DNA of 64,000 bases, taken from the NCBI RefSeq assembly GCF_002844195.1, contig NZ_PEND01000008.1:81960-145959 (forward strand). Reading direction: 5' to 3'. Positions 1 through 8,505 of this stretch are shown here, piece by piece; the first letter of the stretch is position 1; each line of letters opens with the position of its first letter. Made by a program: the position numbers and the translations under genes. The notes under the pieces are model-generated. The model made no database searches. It was given only the letters and a program-made list of their open reading frames with translations, and was not told the origin of the DNA. The stretch is from Halegenticoccus soli (GTDB lineage Archaea > Halobacteriota > Halobacteria > Halobacteriales > Haloferacaceae).

Positions 1-1
1 C

Positions 2-739
2 GACGCGGCGGTCGTCAAAATGGCGAGTCCGCCGGACCTCGCGCGGCCGGGGGCGGTCGAGAGCGTTGACGACATCTACGAGGCGCTCGAGATGAACGGG
101 TTCACCGACAAGACCATCGTCGATCCGGCGTTCGGCGGCTGGAGCGAGGCGAAGACCCTGGAGGACGACCGCGAGACGTTCCGCCGCCTGCGGGAGTTCC
201 GCGGGCTGGGTCGCCCGATCCTCGTCTCGATCAACCGGAAGAACTTCCTCCGCGACGTCGCCGGCCGGTCGACCGAGGAGGCGCTGCCGGCGAGCCTCGC
301 GGCGACCTCGATGGCGGTCGAACGCGGCGCGCACGTGATCCGGACGCACGACGTGGCCGAGACGCGCGACGCCGCGCTGATCGGGGCGGCGTTCGCCCGC
401 GAGCGCGTCCGCGAGGAGGGCGACGTGAGCGTCGAGGAACTGGACGTCACGACGCCCCGGGAGGGCGCGCGCCACCTCGAACGCCTCGGGGCGGACGAGG
501 CCGCGGCCGCGGAGTGCGTCACCCGCGCGTTCGAACTCTCGGGTCTCGACGCCGAGGAGCGCGGGGCGCTCCGCGCGGGAGCCGCCGACGCGGGAGCGAC
601 GGTCGTCGACGCCGCGGACGGGACGGGCGTCCTCCTCTTCGGGACCCCGCGGGCGCTGGCCGACCTCGCGTCGACGGCGCTCGGGGTCTCCCCCGCGCTC
701 GACGATGCGATCGAAAGTATCGGTCAGCCGTACACATAA
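2..739 (+). CDS. folP: Dihydropteroate synthase, C-terminal part (5' end outside window)
   Basis: Condenses p-aminobenzoate with 6-hydroxymethyl-dihydropterin diphosphate in the folate pathway. The reading frame is open from base 2, so the gene begins upstream. Visible DHPS features are DPAFGGW, the substrate-binding stretch LVSINRKNFLR and VIRTHDV near the end of the TIM barrel. About 90 further residues follow the barrel and end in GQPYT; I believe this tail is also found on haloarchaeal DHPS proteins, which are often the C-terminal half of a FolC-FolP fusion, but the N-terminal half cannot be seen here. The next gene (mptE) makes the substrate, which supports the call. Confidence 0.85.
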   Translation, partial: DAAVVKMASPPDLARPGAVESVDDIYEALEMNGFTDKTIVDPAFGGWSEAKTLEDDRETFRRLREFRGLGRPILVSINRKNFLRDVAGRSTEEALPASLAATSMAVERGAHVIRTHDVAETRDAALIGAAFARERVREEGDVSVEELDVTTPREGARHLERLGADEAAAAECVTRAFELSGLDAEERGALRAGAADAGATVVDAADGTGVLLFGTPRALADLASTALGVSPALDDAIESIGQPYT

Positions 740-876
740 GTCTTCATGTCGGTCAGTAAGAGAAAACTTATGACGGATTGGCCGGAACCGATCTCGTGGA
801 AGCCGGAACGGCACACGGGTAGGGGTACTTGGTGCCACTCCGGCCCATACCGTACTACGACCGCGGAGCGACCGCC

Positions 877-1554
877 GTGAAGTTCTCGGAGTGGGAGCCG
901 GCCTACGAGTCGATCCTGTCGGATTTCGGATTTAGTCGGGAAGCTGACGAGGCGTCGCGCGACGCGCTCGCGGACCTCGCGCGCCCGTTCGACACCGGCC
1001 GGTTCGCGGGCGTCGAAGGCGCCGCGGTGGCGGTGGCGGGCGCGGGTCCCTCGCTCGCCGACGAGGCGGAGCGGGCCGCCGAGGCGGACTACGTGTTCGC
1101 CGCCTCGACCGCGGCGGACCTCCTTCGGGACGCGGGGATCGCGGTCGATCTGATGGTCACCGACCTGGACAAGAACGTCGAAACCGCGCGCGACCTGACC
1201 CGCGAGGGGGTCCCCGTCGCGGCGCACGCCCACGGGGACAATCTCGCGGCGGTGCGCGAGTGGATTCCGGCGTTCGACCCGGAGCACACCCTCGCGACGA
1301 CGCAGGCCGCGCCGGTCGGTCCGGTGGTCAACTACGGCGGGTTCACCGACGGCGACCGGGCCGCGTTCATCGCCGACGAGTTCGGCGCGGGGACGCTGAC
1401 GTTCGTCGGCTGGGACTTCGACGACCCCTCGGTCGATCCGATCAAGGCGAAGAAGCTCGGCTGGGCCGAGCGCCTCCTTCGCTGGCTCGAACTCCGCCGC
1501 GGGGAACGGTTCTCGATCCTCGACGGACGCCGCGGAGCGATCGACCTCCCGTAG
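877..1554 (+). CDS. mptE: 6-hydroxymethyl-7,8-dihydropterin pyrophosphokinase MptE (DUF115)
   Basis: Transfers diphosphate from ATP to 6-hydroxymethyl-dihydropterin; archaeal MptE replaces bacterial FolK. The 225-residue protein carries the DUF115 core: GAGPSL at about residues 55-60, VTDLDKN at about 94-100, then AHAHGDN and NYGGFTDGDR and FVGWDFDD. I chose the GTG at 877 because translation then begins VKFSEWEPAYE, as in relatives; an earlier in-frame start at 829 would add a non-conserved arginine-rich leader. It lies 137 bp after the DHPS gene on the same strand, so the two consecutive pterin steps are neighbours. Confidence 0.88.
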   Translation: MKFSEWEPAYESILSDFGFSREADEASRDALADLARPFDTGRFAGVEGAAVAVAGAGPSLADEAERAAEADYVFAASTAADLLRDAGIAVDLMVTDLDKNVETARDLTREGVPVAAHAHGDNLAAVREWIPAFDPEHTLATTQAAPVGPVVNYGGFTDGDRAAFIADEFGAGTLTFVGWDFDDPSVDPIKAKKLGWAERLLRWLELRRGERFSILDGRRGAIDLP

Positions 1555-1654
1555 CGGAACTCCCAGCGGCGGCGGCCCGCTGTAGCCAGGGCGATCGCGG
1601 CGGCGGGGCCGAACGGGACGGTAGCTTAACGGCGCGCGAAACGCACAGGGAGAC

Positions 1655-3102
1655 ATGCAGATACACTGGCACCGGCGCGATCTGCGGGCGGCGGACAACC
1701 GGGGGCTCGCCGAGGCCGCCGACGCCGTCGACGAGTTCGGCCGCGTCGTCCCCGCGTTCGTTTTCGACCCGGACGTGCTCTCGTTCGCCGCCCCGCCGCG
1801 CGTCCGGTACATGCTCGACGCCCTTTCGGCCCTCCGGGAGTGGTACCGCGACCGGGGGAGCGATCTCGTCGTCGCGCGCGGCGACCCGCGATCCGTCGTT
1901 CCCGCCCTCGCCGAGGAGTACGACGCCGAGCGCGTCGTCTGGAACCGCGACTACTCGGGGCTGGGGCGCGAGCGCGACGCGGCCGTCCGGAAGGCGCTCG
2001 ACGGGGTCGGCGTCGCGCGCGCGAGTCGTACCACGACGCGGTCCACCACGAGCCGGGATCGATCACCACCAACGAGGGCGAGCCGTACTCGGTGTTCAGC
2101 TACTTCCGGCGGAAGTGGCGCGACCGCGAGAAGGCGGAGCCGTACGCCGCCCCCGACGCCGATCGGCTCGCCGAGGTCGAAGGCGACGCGCTGCCGACGA
2201 TCGGCGATCTGGGGTTCGACGAGCCGGACGCGCAGATCCGGTCGGCCGGTACCGACGCGGCCCGGGGCCGCCTCGATGCGTTCTGCGACGGCGCGATTTA
2301 CCGGTACGAGGCCGACCGCGACTACCCGGCGCGGGACGCCACGTCGCGGCTCTCGGCGGACCTCAAGTGGGGGACGATCGGGATCCGCGAGGTGTACGAG
2401 GCGACGGAGGGGGCGAAGGCGGACGCCGCGAGCGACGCGGGTAGCGCGGACGCCGCGGACGACGCACGCGACTCGGTCGAGGAGTTCCGGTCCCAGCTCG
2501 CGTGGCGGGAGTTCTACGCGCACGTCCTCTTTTTCAACCCGAACGTGGTCGCGGAGAACTACAGGGCGTACGAGAACGGTATCGACTGGCGGTCGGGGGA
2601 CGGGCGCGACGAGGAGCTTCTGGCGTGGAAAGCGGGCGAGACGGGGTATCCCATCGTCGACGCCGGGATGCGCCAGCTCAGGCGGGAGGCGTATATGCAC
2701 AACCGGGTCCGGATGATCGTGGCCTCCTTCCTCACGAAGGACCTGCTCGTCGACTGGCGCGAGGGGTACGCCCACTTCCGCGAGCACCTCGCGGACCACG
2801 ACACGGCGAACGACAACGGCGGCTGGCAGTGGGCGGCCTCGACCGGCACCGACGCCCAGCCGTACTTCCGGATCTTCAACCCGATGACGCAGGGCGAGCG
2901 GTACGATCCCGACGGCGAGTACGTCCGCGAGTACGTGCCGGAGCTGGCCGGCGTCGACGCCGGGACGATCCACTCGTGGCACGAACTCGGGAACGAAGAG
3001 CGCGACGAGGCGGCGCCGGACTACCCGGCCCCGATCGTCGACCACGGCGAGCGGCGCGAGCGGGCGATCGAGACGTTCGAGCGGGCGCGCGGCGGGGAGT
3101 GA
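1655..3102 (+). pseudogene. phr: Deoxyribodipyrimidine photolyase, split by a 2-bp insertion
   Basis: Cryptochrome/photolyase family, which repairs UV pyrimidine dimers using FADH- and light. The N-terminal antenna domain starts MQIHWHRRDLRAADN. The frame breaks at about 2012-2023 inside a GC-dinucleotide run: the frame used from 1655 runs into arginine/serine-rich nonsense, while the frame two bases on resumes with ESYHDAVHHEPGSITTNEG and continues to 3102 through the FAD-binding domain (YPIVDAGMRQL, MHNRVRM, DTANDNGGWQW, DAQPYFRIFNP). Removing one GC unit restores a 481-residue protein of normal length. It may be a true slippage mutation, a phase-variable switch or an assembly error; codon use is intact on both sides, so any break is recent. 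Confidence 0.9.
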
Positions 3103-3146
3103 GATCGAGATCGATCCGTTCTCCCGCCGAGACGGCGGCGCGGCGG

Positions 3147-3410
3147 TCAGACGTACAGCGAGTACGAGATGAGCGCCATCCCCGCCAAGACGAGCGCCGT
3201 TCGGACGATTCCGGGCAGCGGAACCACGCCGTGGACGAGGTCGAAGAGCGAGCAGTCCAGGACGCCCCCGACGCTGATGAGCGCGAACCCGACGGAGAGG
3301 TACAGCATCGGCGTGCTCTGGTTGCGCCGGTAGCCCCGGAACGCCTGGTAGGCGATGAGGAAGCCGAGCGCGATGGCGAGCAGGTTCCCGGCGATGATCC
3401 AGACGCTCAT
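3147..3410 (-). CDS. Small three-helix membrane protein (DUF7521-like)
   Basis: 87 residues with three hydrophobic segments (about 4-22, 35-53 and 65-86). The pattern of a short haloarchaeal membrane protein directly after a wHTH regulator is common, and the sequence resembles the family I know as DUF7521; function unknown. Its ATG overlaps the stop of the upstream regulator by 4 bp (ATGA), so the two are translationally coupled, and it is probably the sensor or target partner of that regulator. Confidence 0.75.
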   Translation of the reverse strand: MSVWIIAGNLLAIALGFLIAYQAFRGYRRNQSTPMLYLSVGFALISVGGVLDCSLFDLVHGVVPLPGIVRTALVLAGMALISYSLYV

Positions 3411-3763
3411 CCGTCGGTCCTCCGGATGTCCTCCCAGACGCGGGTGAACCGGTCGGCGACGTCTTCGTGGTGCGTGAGGGTCACGTCCAACTCCCCGTTT
3501 CGGATTTCGATGTCGATGTGTTCGACGGTCGACTCATAGAGCGTGTAGTGGTTGCCCGAGGGATCGAGCTTGGTGTGTTCGACCAGCAGGTCCAGCGTCC
3601 TGAGGTCGTCGACTCGGCGGTAGATCGTCGGCAGCGACGCGTCGCACCGTTCGCTGAGGTCCTTCGCGGACAGCGGTTCCCGGCTCGTCTCGACGAGGAT
3701 CGTCCGGGCGTACTCGTCGTCCAAAAGCCGGAACACGTCCGCCGGATCCGGGACCTCATTCAC
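3407..3763 (-). CDS. Winged-helix ArsR-like transcriptional regulator
   Basis: 118 residues. The winged helix lies at about residues 5-70 (VFRLLDDEYARTILVET, then LSAKDLSERCDASLPTIYRRV as the recognition region). The C-terminal half (HYTLYESTVEHIDIEIRNG) is the strand-rich tail typical of haloarchaeal ArsR/PadR-like proteins that are paired with a small membrane protein. It is the first gene of a two-gene operon with the downstream DUF7521-like protein and probably autoregulates; no operator was identified. Confidence 0.82.
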   Translation of the reverse strand: MNEVPDPADVFRLLDDEYARTILVETSREPLSAKDLSERCDASLPTIYRRVDDLRTLDLLVEHTKLDPSGNHYTLYESTVEHIDIEIRNGELDVTLTHHEDVADRFTRVWEDIRRTDG

Positions 3764-3918
3764 ACGGTGACGACTCGACTCGTCCGGTTAAAGTCTGTCG
3801 AGCGTGTTCGGAGTCGGAACACGCCGGCGGGGTCTATAAAGCCCGGGCGCGAGCCGCCTTCGAACGCGCGTCTCGCCGCCTGGGAAACCGTTTTCTCGCC
3901 CCCTCTCGCAGGGACCGC

Positions 3919-4530
3919 ATGGTCCGGATCGACATCGTCCTCTACGAGGGCTTCGACGAACTCGACGCGATCGGCCCGTACGAGGTGTTCGCGACCGCCG
4001 CGGGGTACGGCGCGGGGATCGAGCCGCGGCTCGTCACCCTCGACGGGCGGGAGGTCGTCGTCGCCAGCCACGGCCTCCGGGTCGAACCCGACGGGGCGCT
4101 CCCCGACCCGGACGACGCCGACCGCCCCGACGTCGTCGTCGTCCCCGGCGGCGGCTGGAACGACCGGAGCGAGGCCGGCGCGTGGAGCGAGGCCGAAAAG
4201 GGGGTGATCCCCGAGGCCGCGGCCGCCCACCACGCCGCCGGCGCGACCGTCGCGTCCGTCTGCACCGGCGGGATGCTGCTGGCGACCGCCGGGCTGACGG
4301 ACGGTCGCCCGGCCGTGACGCACGCGAGCGCGATCGAAGCGCTCCGGGAATCCGGCGCGGAGGTCGTGGACGCCCGCGTGGTCGACGACGGCGACCTCCT
4401 CACCGCCGGCGGGGTCACCTCCGGCCCCGACCTCGCGCTCCACCTCGTCGAGCGCGAGGCCGGCGCGGCGATCGCCGAACGGGTGGCGACGACGCTCGAA
4501 TACGATCGGGGGACGGTCGTCCGTTCGTAG
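3919..4530 (+). CDS. DJ-1/PfpI family protein (class I glutamine amidotransferase-like)
   Basis: 203 residues. DJ-1/PfpI hallmarks: the N-terminal strand-turn IVLYEGFDELDAIGPYEVF with the conserved acidic residue, the loop VVVPGGGW, and the nucleophile elbow VASVCTGGMLLATAG with its cysteine. HASAIEAL follows, where the family often has a catalytic histidine, then TAGGVTSGPDLALHLV. Members include glyoxalase III-like deglycases, isonitrile hydratase-like enzymes and transcriptional-regulator domains; with no HTH and no informative neighbour the substrate cannot be named. Confidence 0.85.
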   Translation: MVRIDIVLYEGFDELDAIGPYEVFATAAGYGAGIEPRLVTLDGREVVVASHGLRVEPDGALPDPDDADRPDVVVVPGGGWNDRSEAGAWSEAEKGVIPEAAAAHHAAGATVASVCTGGMLLATAGLTDGRPAVTHASAIEALRESGAEVVDARVVDDGDLLTAGGVTSGPDLALHLVEREAGAAIAERVATTLEYDRGTVVRS

Positions 4531-4540
4531 CGGACCCGCG

Positions 4541-4610
4541 ACAGTGCGGCACGGTGGGCCGGCGGTGACCGCTCGACAGCGCGGTACGGTGGCCCGGCGG
4601 TGACCGCTCG
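4541..4610 (+). repeat. Two tandem 35-bp repeats after the DJ-1 gene
   Basis: Copy 1 spans 4541-4575 and copy 2 spans 4576-4610, with three mismatches. Both end CGGCGGTGACCGCTCG. A GC-rich stem-prone stretch follows to about 4640. No coding sense; a recent local duplication. Confidence 0.85.
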
Positions 4611-4719
4611 GCGGCCGGTGCGCCGCCGGCCGCACGTCACGGGGAGCGACACTCCCACGTAACGATAGCTTGGCTTACATTTAATCCGCTCTCGGTCGAT
4701 GCTTCGACCGGAGGCGAAG

Positions 4720-5328
4720 ATGACTTACGAACTTCCGGATCTTCCGTACGACTACGACGCGCTCGAACCGGCCATCGACGCGCGGATCATGGAACTGCAC
4801 CACGACAAGCACCACCAGGGGTACGTCGACGGCGCGAACAGCGCGCTCGAAAAGCTGCAGAGCATGCGCGAGGGCGGCGACTTCGGCGACATCAAGGGCG
4901 TCGAGCGCAACCTCGCGTTCAACCTGTCGGGGCACGTCAACCACACCGTCTTCTGGCGGAACATGAGCCCCGACGGCGGCGGCGAGCCCGGCGGCGAACT
5001 CGCCGACGCCATCGAGGAGCGGTTCGGCTCGTTCGACGGCTTCAAGCGGCACTTCTCCGAGGCCGCAAAGGGCGTTGAGGGCTCCGGCTGGGGGATGCTG
5101 CTGTACGACCACCTCGGCGACCAGATGATCGTCGGCATCGCGGAGAACCACCAGAACCAGACGCCGCAGGGGACGACCCCGCTTTTAGTTCTCGACGTCT
5201 GGGAGCACGCCTATTACCTCCAGTACGAGAACAACCGCGGCGAGTACGTCGACAACTTCTGGGACGTCGTCAACTGGGACGACGTCGCCCAGCGCTACGA
5301 CGACTGCAAGGGCCGGACGATCCAGTAG
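4720..5328 (+). CDS. Superoxide dismutase (Fe/Mn family), divergent copy
   Basis: Dismutates superoxide to oxygen and peroxide. 202 residues when started at the ATG at 4720, which has GGAGGC 5 bp upstream and a TATA-like TTACATTTAAT about 40 bp upstream; an earlier ATG at 4699 lies in leader sequence. Metal ligands are visible: His27 in LHHDKHHQGY, the second His in GHVNHTVFW, and Asp and His in LDVWEHAYY. The C-terminal part (HQNQTPQGTTPLLVLDVWEH) differs from the second SOD and from the usual haloarchaeal enzyme, and looks more like other bacterial/archaeal Mn/Fe-SODs. Tandem with the canonical SOD 147 bp downstream. Confidence 0.95.
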   Translation: MTYELPDLPYDYDALEPAIDARIMELHHDKHHQGYVDGANSALEKLQSMREGGDFGDIKGVERNLAFNLSGHVNHTVFWRNMSPDGGGEPGGELADAIEERFGSFDGFKRHFSEAAKGVEGSGWGMLLYDHLGDQMIVGIAENHQNQTPQGTTPLLVLDVWEHAYYLQYENNRGEYVDNFWDVVNWDDVAQRYDDCKGRTIQ

Positions 5329-5475
5329 GCGTCGCCGCCGGCCCCGTTCACCTTTTCCCCGTTTCGGCCCTCCCCTGATTCGTTCCGCCGCCCCCGGAAC
5401 CGTGATGCGTGCTATCGTACCACTCCTCAAAGTTTAACAGTGTTCCTGAATAAACAACGGACGGAGGAATCACCC

Positions 5476-6075
5476 ATGAGTCAGGAACTTCCGCCGCTTC
5501 CGTACGACTACGACGCGCTCGAACCGAGCATCTCCGAGCAGGTGCTGACCTGGCACCACGACACCCACCACCAGGGGTATGTGAACGGCTGGAACAGCGC
5601 CGAGGAGACCCTCGCGGAGAACCGCGAGAGCGGGGACTTCGGGTCGTCCGGCAGCGCGATCCGGAACGTCACCCACAACGGCTGCGGGCACATTCTCCAC
5701 GACCTGTTCTGGCAGAACATGGGCCCGGAGGGCGGCGACGAGCCGACGGGCGCGCTCGCCGACCGGATCGAGGAGGACTTCGGCTCCTACGACGCCTGGA
5801 AGGGCGAGTTCGAGGCCGCCGCGAAGAACGCCAGCGGCTGGGCGCTGCTCGTGTACGACAGCTTCTCGAATCAGCTGCGCAACCTGGTCGTCGACAAGCA
5901 CGACCAGGGCGCGCTCTGGGGCAGCCACCCGATCCTCGCGCTCGACGTGTGGGAACACTCCTACTACTACGACTACGGGCCGGCCCGCGGCGACTTCATC
6001 GACGCGTTCTTCGAGGTCGTCGACTGGGAGGAGCCGAGCCGCCGCTACGAGCAGGCCGTCGAGATCTTCGAGTAG
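5476..6075 (+). CDS. sod: Superoxide dismutase (Mn), canonical haloarchaeal type
   Basis: 199 residues, very like the Halobacterium/Haloferax Mn-SOD as I remember it: start MSQELPPLPYDYDALEP, HHDTHHQGYVNGWN, THNGCGHILHDLFWQNM, WGSHPILALDVWEHSYYYDYG. All four ligands (His in HHDTHH, His in GHILHDLFW, Asp and His in DVWEH) are present. The start at 5476 follows GGAGGAATCACCC; a start at 5440 is in frame but upstream of the family start. A TATA-like AGTTTAAC lies about 45 bp upstream, so it has its own promoter. Confidence 0.96.
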   Translation: MSQELPPLPYDYDALEPSISEQVLTWHHDTHHQGYVNGWNSAEETLAENRESGDFGSSGSAIRNVTHNGCGHILHDLFWQNMGPEGGDEPTGALADRIEEDFGSYDAWKGEFEAAAKNASGWALLVYDSFSNQLRNLVVDKHDQGALWGSHPILALDVWEHSYYYDYGPARGDFIDAFFEVVDWEEPSRRYEQAVEIFE

Positions 6076-6095
6076 GACCGGTCGGCAGATCCGAA

Positions 6096-6101
6096 TTTTT
6101 T
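6096..6101 (+). terminator. T-run terminator after the second SOD
   Basis: Six consecutive T residues about 20 bp after the stop codon of the SOD gene, in a GC-rich background where T-runs are rare. Archaeal RNA polymerase terminates at such runs without a hairpin. Confidence 0.45.
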
Positions 6102-6147
6102 CGACGCGCGTGATCGACGAGCGACGCGCGGGCGCGACGCCGTCCCG

Positions 6148-6585
6148 TCACGCGGACGAGCTGAGGCTGTCGACGCCGTCGGAGGGCCTGAACTCCTCGA
6201 TCGAGTACTCGCCGACGATCTCCCGGATGCGGGCGTCGAGCGCCGGGAAGTCGTAGCTCCCGTCGCGCCGGTCGAACCCGGCGAACAGGCCGATCCGGGC
6301 GTCGGTGTCGGCGAGGAAGGTGCGAAACTGTTCGAACGCCGAGAAGCCCCTGACCGTGTACTCGTACTCGGCGTAGTACAGCGACTCGTAGGTGTCGCGT
6401 GTCACGTATCCGTAGCGCTCGTTGTCGACGAACGCCTCCACGTCGAGGTCTGCGATCGCCGCCTCGACGTCCGGTCGGACGTACAGCCGCTCGTGGGTCC
6501 ACTGGTCGAACAGCCACGCGTCGCGCAGCGAGTCGCCGCCGAAATCCCGGAGAACGGCCAGGAGTCGATCCGTCGCGTCGCTCAT
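6148..6585 (-). CDS. Conserved haloarchaeal protein of unknown function
   Basis: 145 residues from the ATG at 6585 (MSDATDRLLAVLRDFGGDSLRDAWLFD...). Soluble, acidic, rich in aromatics (RYGYVTRDTYESLYYAEYEYTVRGF), with no cysteines and no metal motif. The first half is helical with a WLFDQW segment and the second half predicts alpha/beta. I recognise it only as a common haloarchaeal hypothetical (DUF7522-like). It is convergent with the SOD gene and divergent from the DUF5827-like gene; no functional hint. Confidence 0.75.
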   Translation of the reverse strand: MSDATDRLLAVLRDFGGDSLRDAWLFDQWTHERLYVRPDVEAAIADLDVEAFVDNERYGYVTRDTYESLYYAEYEYTVRGFSAFEQFRTFLADTDARIGLFAGFDRRDGSYDFPALDARIREIVGEYSIEEFRPSDGVDSLSSSA

Positions 6586-6711
6586 ACGTTTGGCAGATTC
6601 CCGCGGCAGATAACCATTTTCGTGTGTGACAACCGTGTTACAGGATCGGGCGGAGGACGGAGAGCGCGTTCGACCGCCAGTGTTTACGACCGGCCGGTCG
6701 TACCTCCGCGT

Positions 6712-6990
6712 ATGCCGAAACCGAAAGACGAGTTTCCGGCCCTGTATCCGTGCGACTTCTACGCGGCGGAGGAGCTCCTCGATCCGGACCTGATGTACAC
6801 GGTCTACGAGATCGCCCGCATGCTCCAGGGGCTCGATCCGGACGCGGAGATCGACGTGGAGACCGAAGAGATCCTGCTCGACTGGGCCATCCCCTGGATC
6901 GTGCGCAACGCGGACGACATGGTCGTCGCCGAACCGCCGAGCGAGGACGAGCCCGGGTACTACGGCCTGCAAACGGACGGCGACCGATGA
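6712..6990 (+). CDS. DUF5827-like small haloarchaeal protein
   Basis: 92 residues, start MPKPKDEFPALYPCDFYAAEELLDP; helical, acidic, no cysteine motif beyond one CDF. The TGA stop overlaps the ATG of the next gene (ATGA), so it is translationally coupled to the P-loop ATPase that follows. The pair is probably functionally linked, but the function is unknown. The ATG at 6712 gives the family-like N-terminus. Confidence 0.75.
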   Translation: MPKPKDEFPALYPCDFYAAEELLDPDLMYTVYEIARMLQGLDPDAEIDVETEEILLDWAIPWIVRNADDMVVAEPPSEDEPGYYGLQTDGDR

Positions 6991-7832
6991 CGCTGCTCGT
7001 CGCGGGAGCCGACCGCGTCGACGCCGGGAAGACGACCTTCTCCGTCGGGCTCCTCGCGCACCTCCGCGGGCGGGGCGCGGCCCCGGTCGGGTTCAAACCC
7101 CGCGCCGGCAACGACTACTGGTTCGACCACGACGACTACCGGACGGCGGCAGCGGAGGGACGGCTCTACGGCAAGGACGCCGCGCGCCTCGCTGCGGCGA
7201 GCGCGGGCGACTGGACGCCGGAGGAGCTCAACCCGATCCACCGGCTGTGGCGACCGACCCCCGGACGGTCGGGGTTGCTCGGCGAGCGCGGCCGGACGTT
7301 CCTCGTCGACCGCGTGACGACGCCGGGCGGCCCGCTGTTCGCCGTCAACGTCGAGGCGAAGGCGAACGGCCGCCTCCCCGACCGCGTCCGCGAGGCGCTC
7401 CCGCTGGACGGCGCAGTCCGCGTCGGCGACGTCGGAGCGTTCAACGACGCGATGGTCGAGTACCACCTTCCGGCGCTCCGGCGGCTGTCGGAGGTGGTGC
7501 GGCGGGCGGAGACGGCGGTCGTCGAGTCGTACGGCGACATCGCGGTTCCCCTGTCGGACCTCGACGCTGACGCCGTCGCGGTCGTCGATCCGGGCCGAGC
7601 CCGCGTGTACGACGGCGGGCGGTACCTGGACGCGCGCTCGGTCGTGCGCGGCAGCCCGCGGGAGGGGCAACTCGAAGAGCGGGTCGGGGCCGTCGTCGAA
7701 CTGCTCGACCCCGTCGAGACGGTCCCCCTGCCCGCGCTGACGAGCGAGGAGCGGTCCGATCCGTCGGCGGTCGCCGAGGCGTACGAACCGGCGTACGGGG
7801 CGCTCCTGGAAGCGGCGGCGGCCCGCAGCTGA
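6987..7832 (+). CDS. Predicted P-loop ATPase/GTPase
   Basis: 281 residues. Walker A is GADRVDAGKTTF at residues 7-18, typical of SIMIBI-class ATPases such as dethiobiotin synthetase-like proteins. Further conserved pieces are VGFKPRAGNDYW and YGKDAARLA, AVNVEAKANG, and VVESYGDIAVP in the place of a switch region. No NKxD guanine-specificity motif is visible, so ATP seems more likely. It overlaps the DUF5827-like gene by 4 bp. Annotated in haloarchaea as an ATPase of unknown role. Confidence 0.75.
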   Translation: MTLLVAGADRVDAGKTTFSVGLLAHLRGRGAAPVGFKPRAGNDYWFDHDDYRTAAAEGRLYGKDAARLAAASAGDWTPEELNPIHRLWRPTPGRSGLLGERGRTFLVDRVTTPGGPLFAVNVEAKANGRLPDRVREALPLDGAVRVGDVGAFNDAMVEYHLPALRRLSEVVRRAETAVVESYGDIAVPLSDLDADAVAVVDPGRARVYDGGRYLDARSVVRGSPREGQLEERVGAVVELLDPVETVPLPALTSEERSDPSAVAEAYEPAYGALLEAAAARS

Positions 7833-7839
7833 CCGGGGA

Positions 7840-8418
7840 TCAGCCCATCCGTGCGGCCCGGCTCGCCAGTTCGACGTCGTGGTAGGGGTTCGTCACGACG
7901 CTCGGACCGTGGCCGACGTGCATCTCGCCGAGCGACTCGTCGACGGTTTCGAGCACCCGGTCGATGCTCTCGATCAGCGTCGGCCGGTCGCCCTCTTCGA
8001 GGTCCGTCCGACCGAAGCTCCCGTTCTGGAAGATCAGATCCCCCGCGAAGAGCACGCCCGCGTCCTCCGAGTAAAAGCAGAGGTGGTCGTCCTTGTGTCC
8101 GGGCGTGTGAAGCGCGACGTAGCTGTGATCGCCCAGCTGAACCGTCTCCCCGTCGCCGATCGCGTGGTCGACGGCGGGACGGTCCAGATCGAACCCCCAG
8201 ACTTCGACGCCGAAGGCGTCCCGGACCGCGTCCACGTTGCCGACGTGATCCGGGTGCGTGTGCGTCAGGACGACCGCGTCGACCCGCTCGACGCGCTCGC
8301 GGAGGCGGGCGACCACGTCGAAGTTCGCGCCAGCGTCGACGAGAACCGTGCGCTCCCCCTCGACGAGGAAGGCGTTGCTCGTGAACGCGCGGACGCCCTG
8401 TGCGACGTTGTGGATCAT
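7840..8418 (-). CDS. MBL-fold metallo-hydrolase (glyoxalase II-like)
   Basis: 192 residues. The zinc-binding motif THTHPDHVGN places His53, His55, Asp57 and His58; further ligands are in HTPGHKDDH, FAGDLIFQ and MHVGHGPSV. This is the short single-domain hydroxyacylglutathione hydrolase-like group; the real thioester or lactone substrate is unknown. It is divergent from thyX with an 87-bp shared promoter region containing a TATA-like GTATTTATC for thyX. Confidence 0.86.
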   Translation of the reverse strand: MIHNVAQGVRAFTSNAFLVEGERTVLVDAGANFDVVARLRERVERVDAVVLTHTHPDHVGNVDAVRDAFGVEVWGFDLDRPAVDHAIGDGETVQLGDHSYVALHTPGHKDDHLCFYSEDAGVLFAGDLIFQNGSFGRTDLEEGDRPTLIESIDRVLETVDESLGEMHVGHGPSVVTNPYHDVELASRAARMG

Positions 8419-8505
8419 GCCTCTCGTCCGTCTCCCGACGGATTGGTTCTGACGGTTCGAGCGAAACCGGTCGTATTTATCCCCCGTGGCGCACGCCGAG
8501 GAGGT

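Noticed and set aside
724..1812. Long minus-strand ORF opposite mptE
   Set aside because: Arginine-rich, low-complexity translation antisense to a well-recognised gene; typical shadow in GC-rich DNA.
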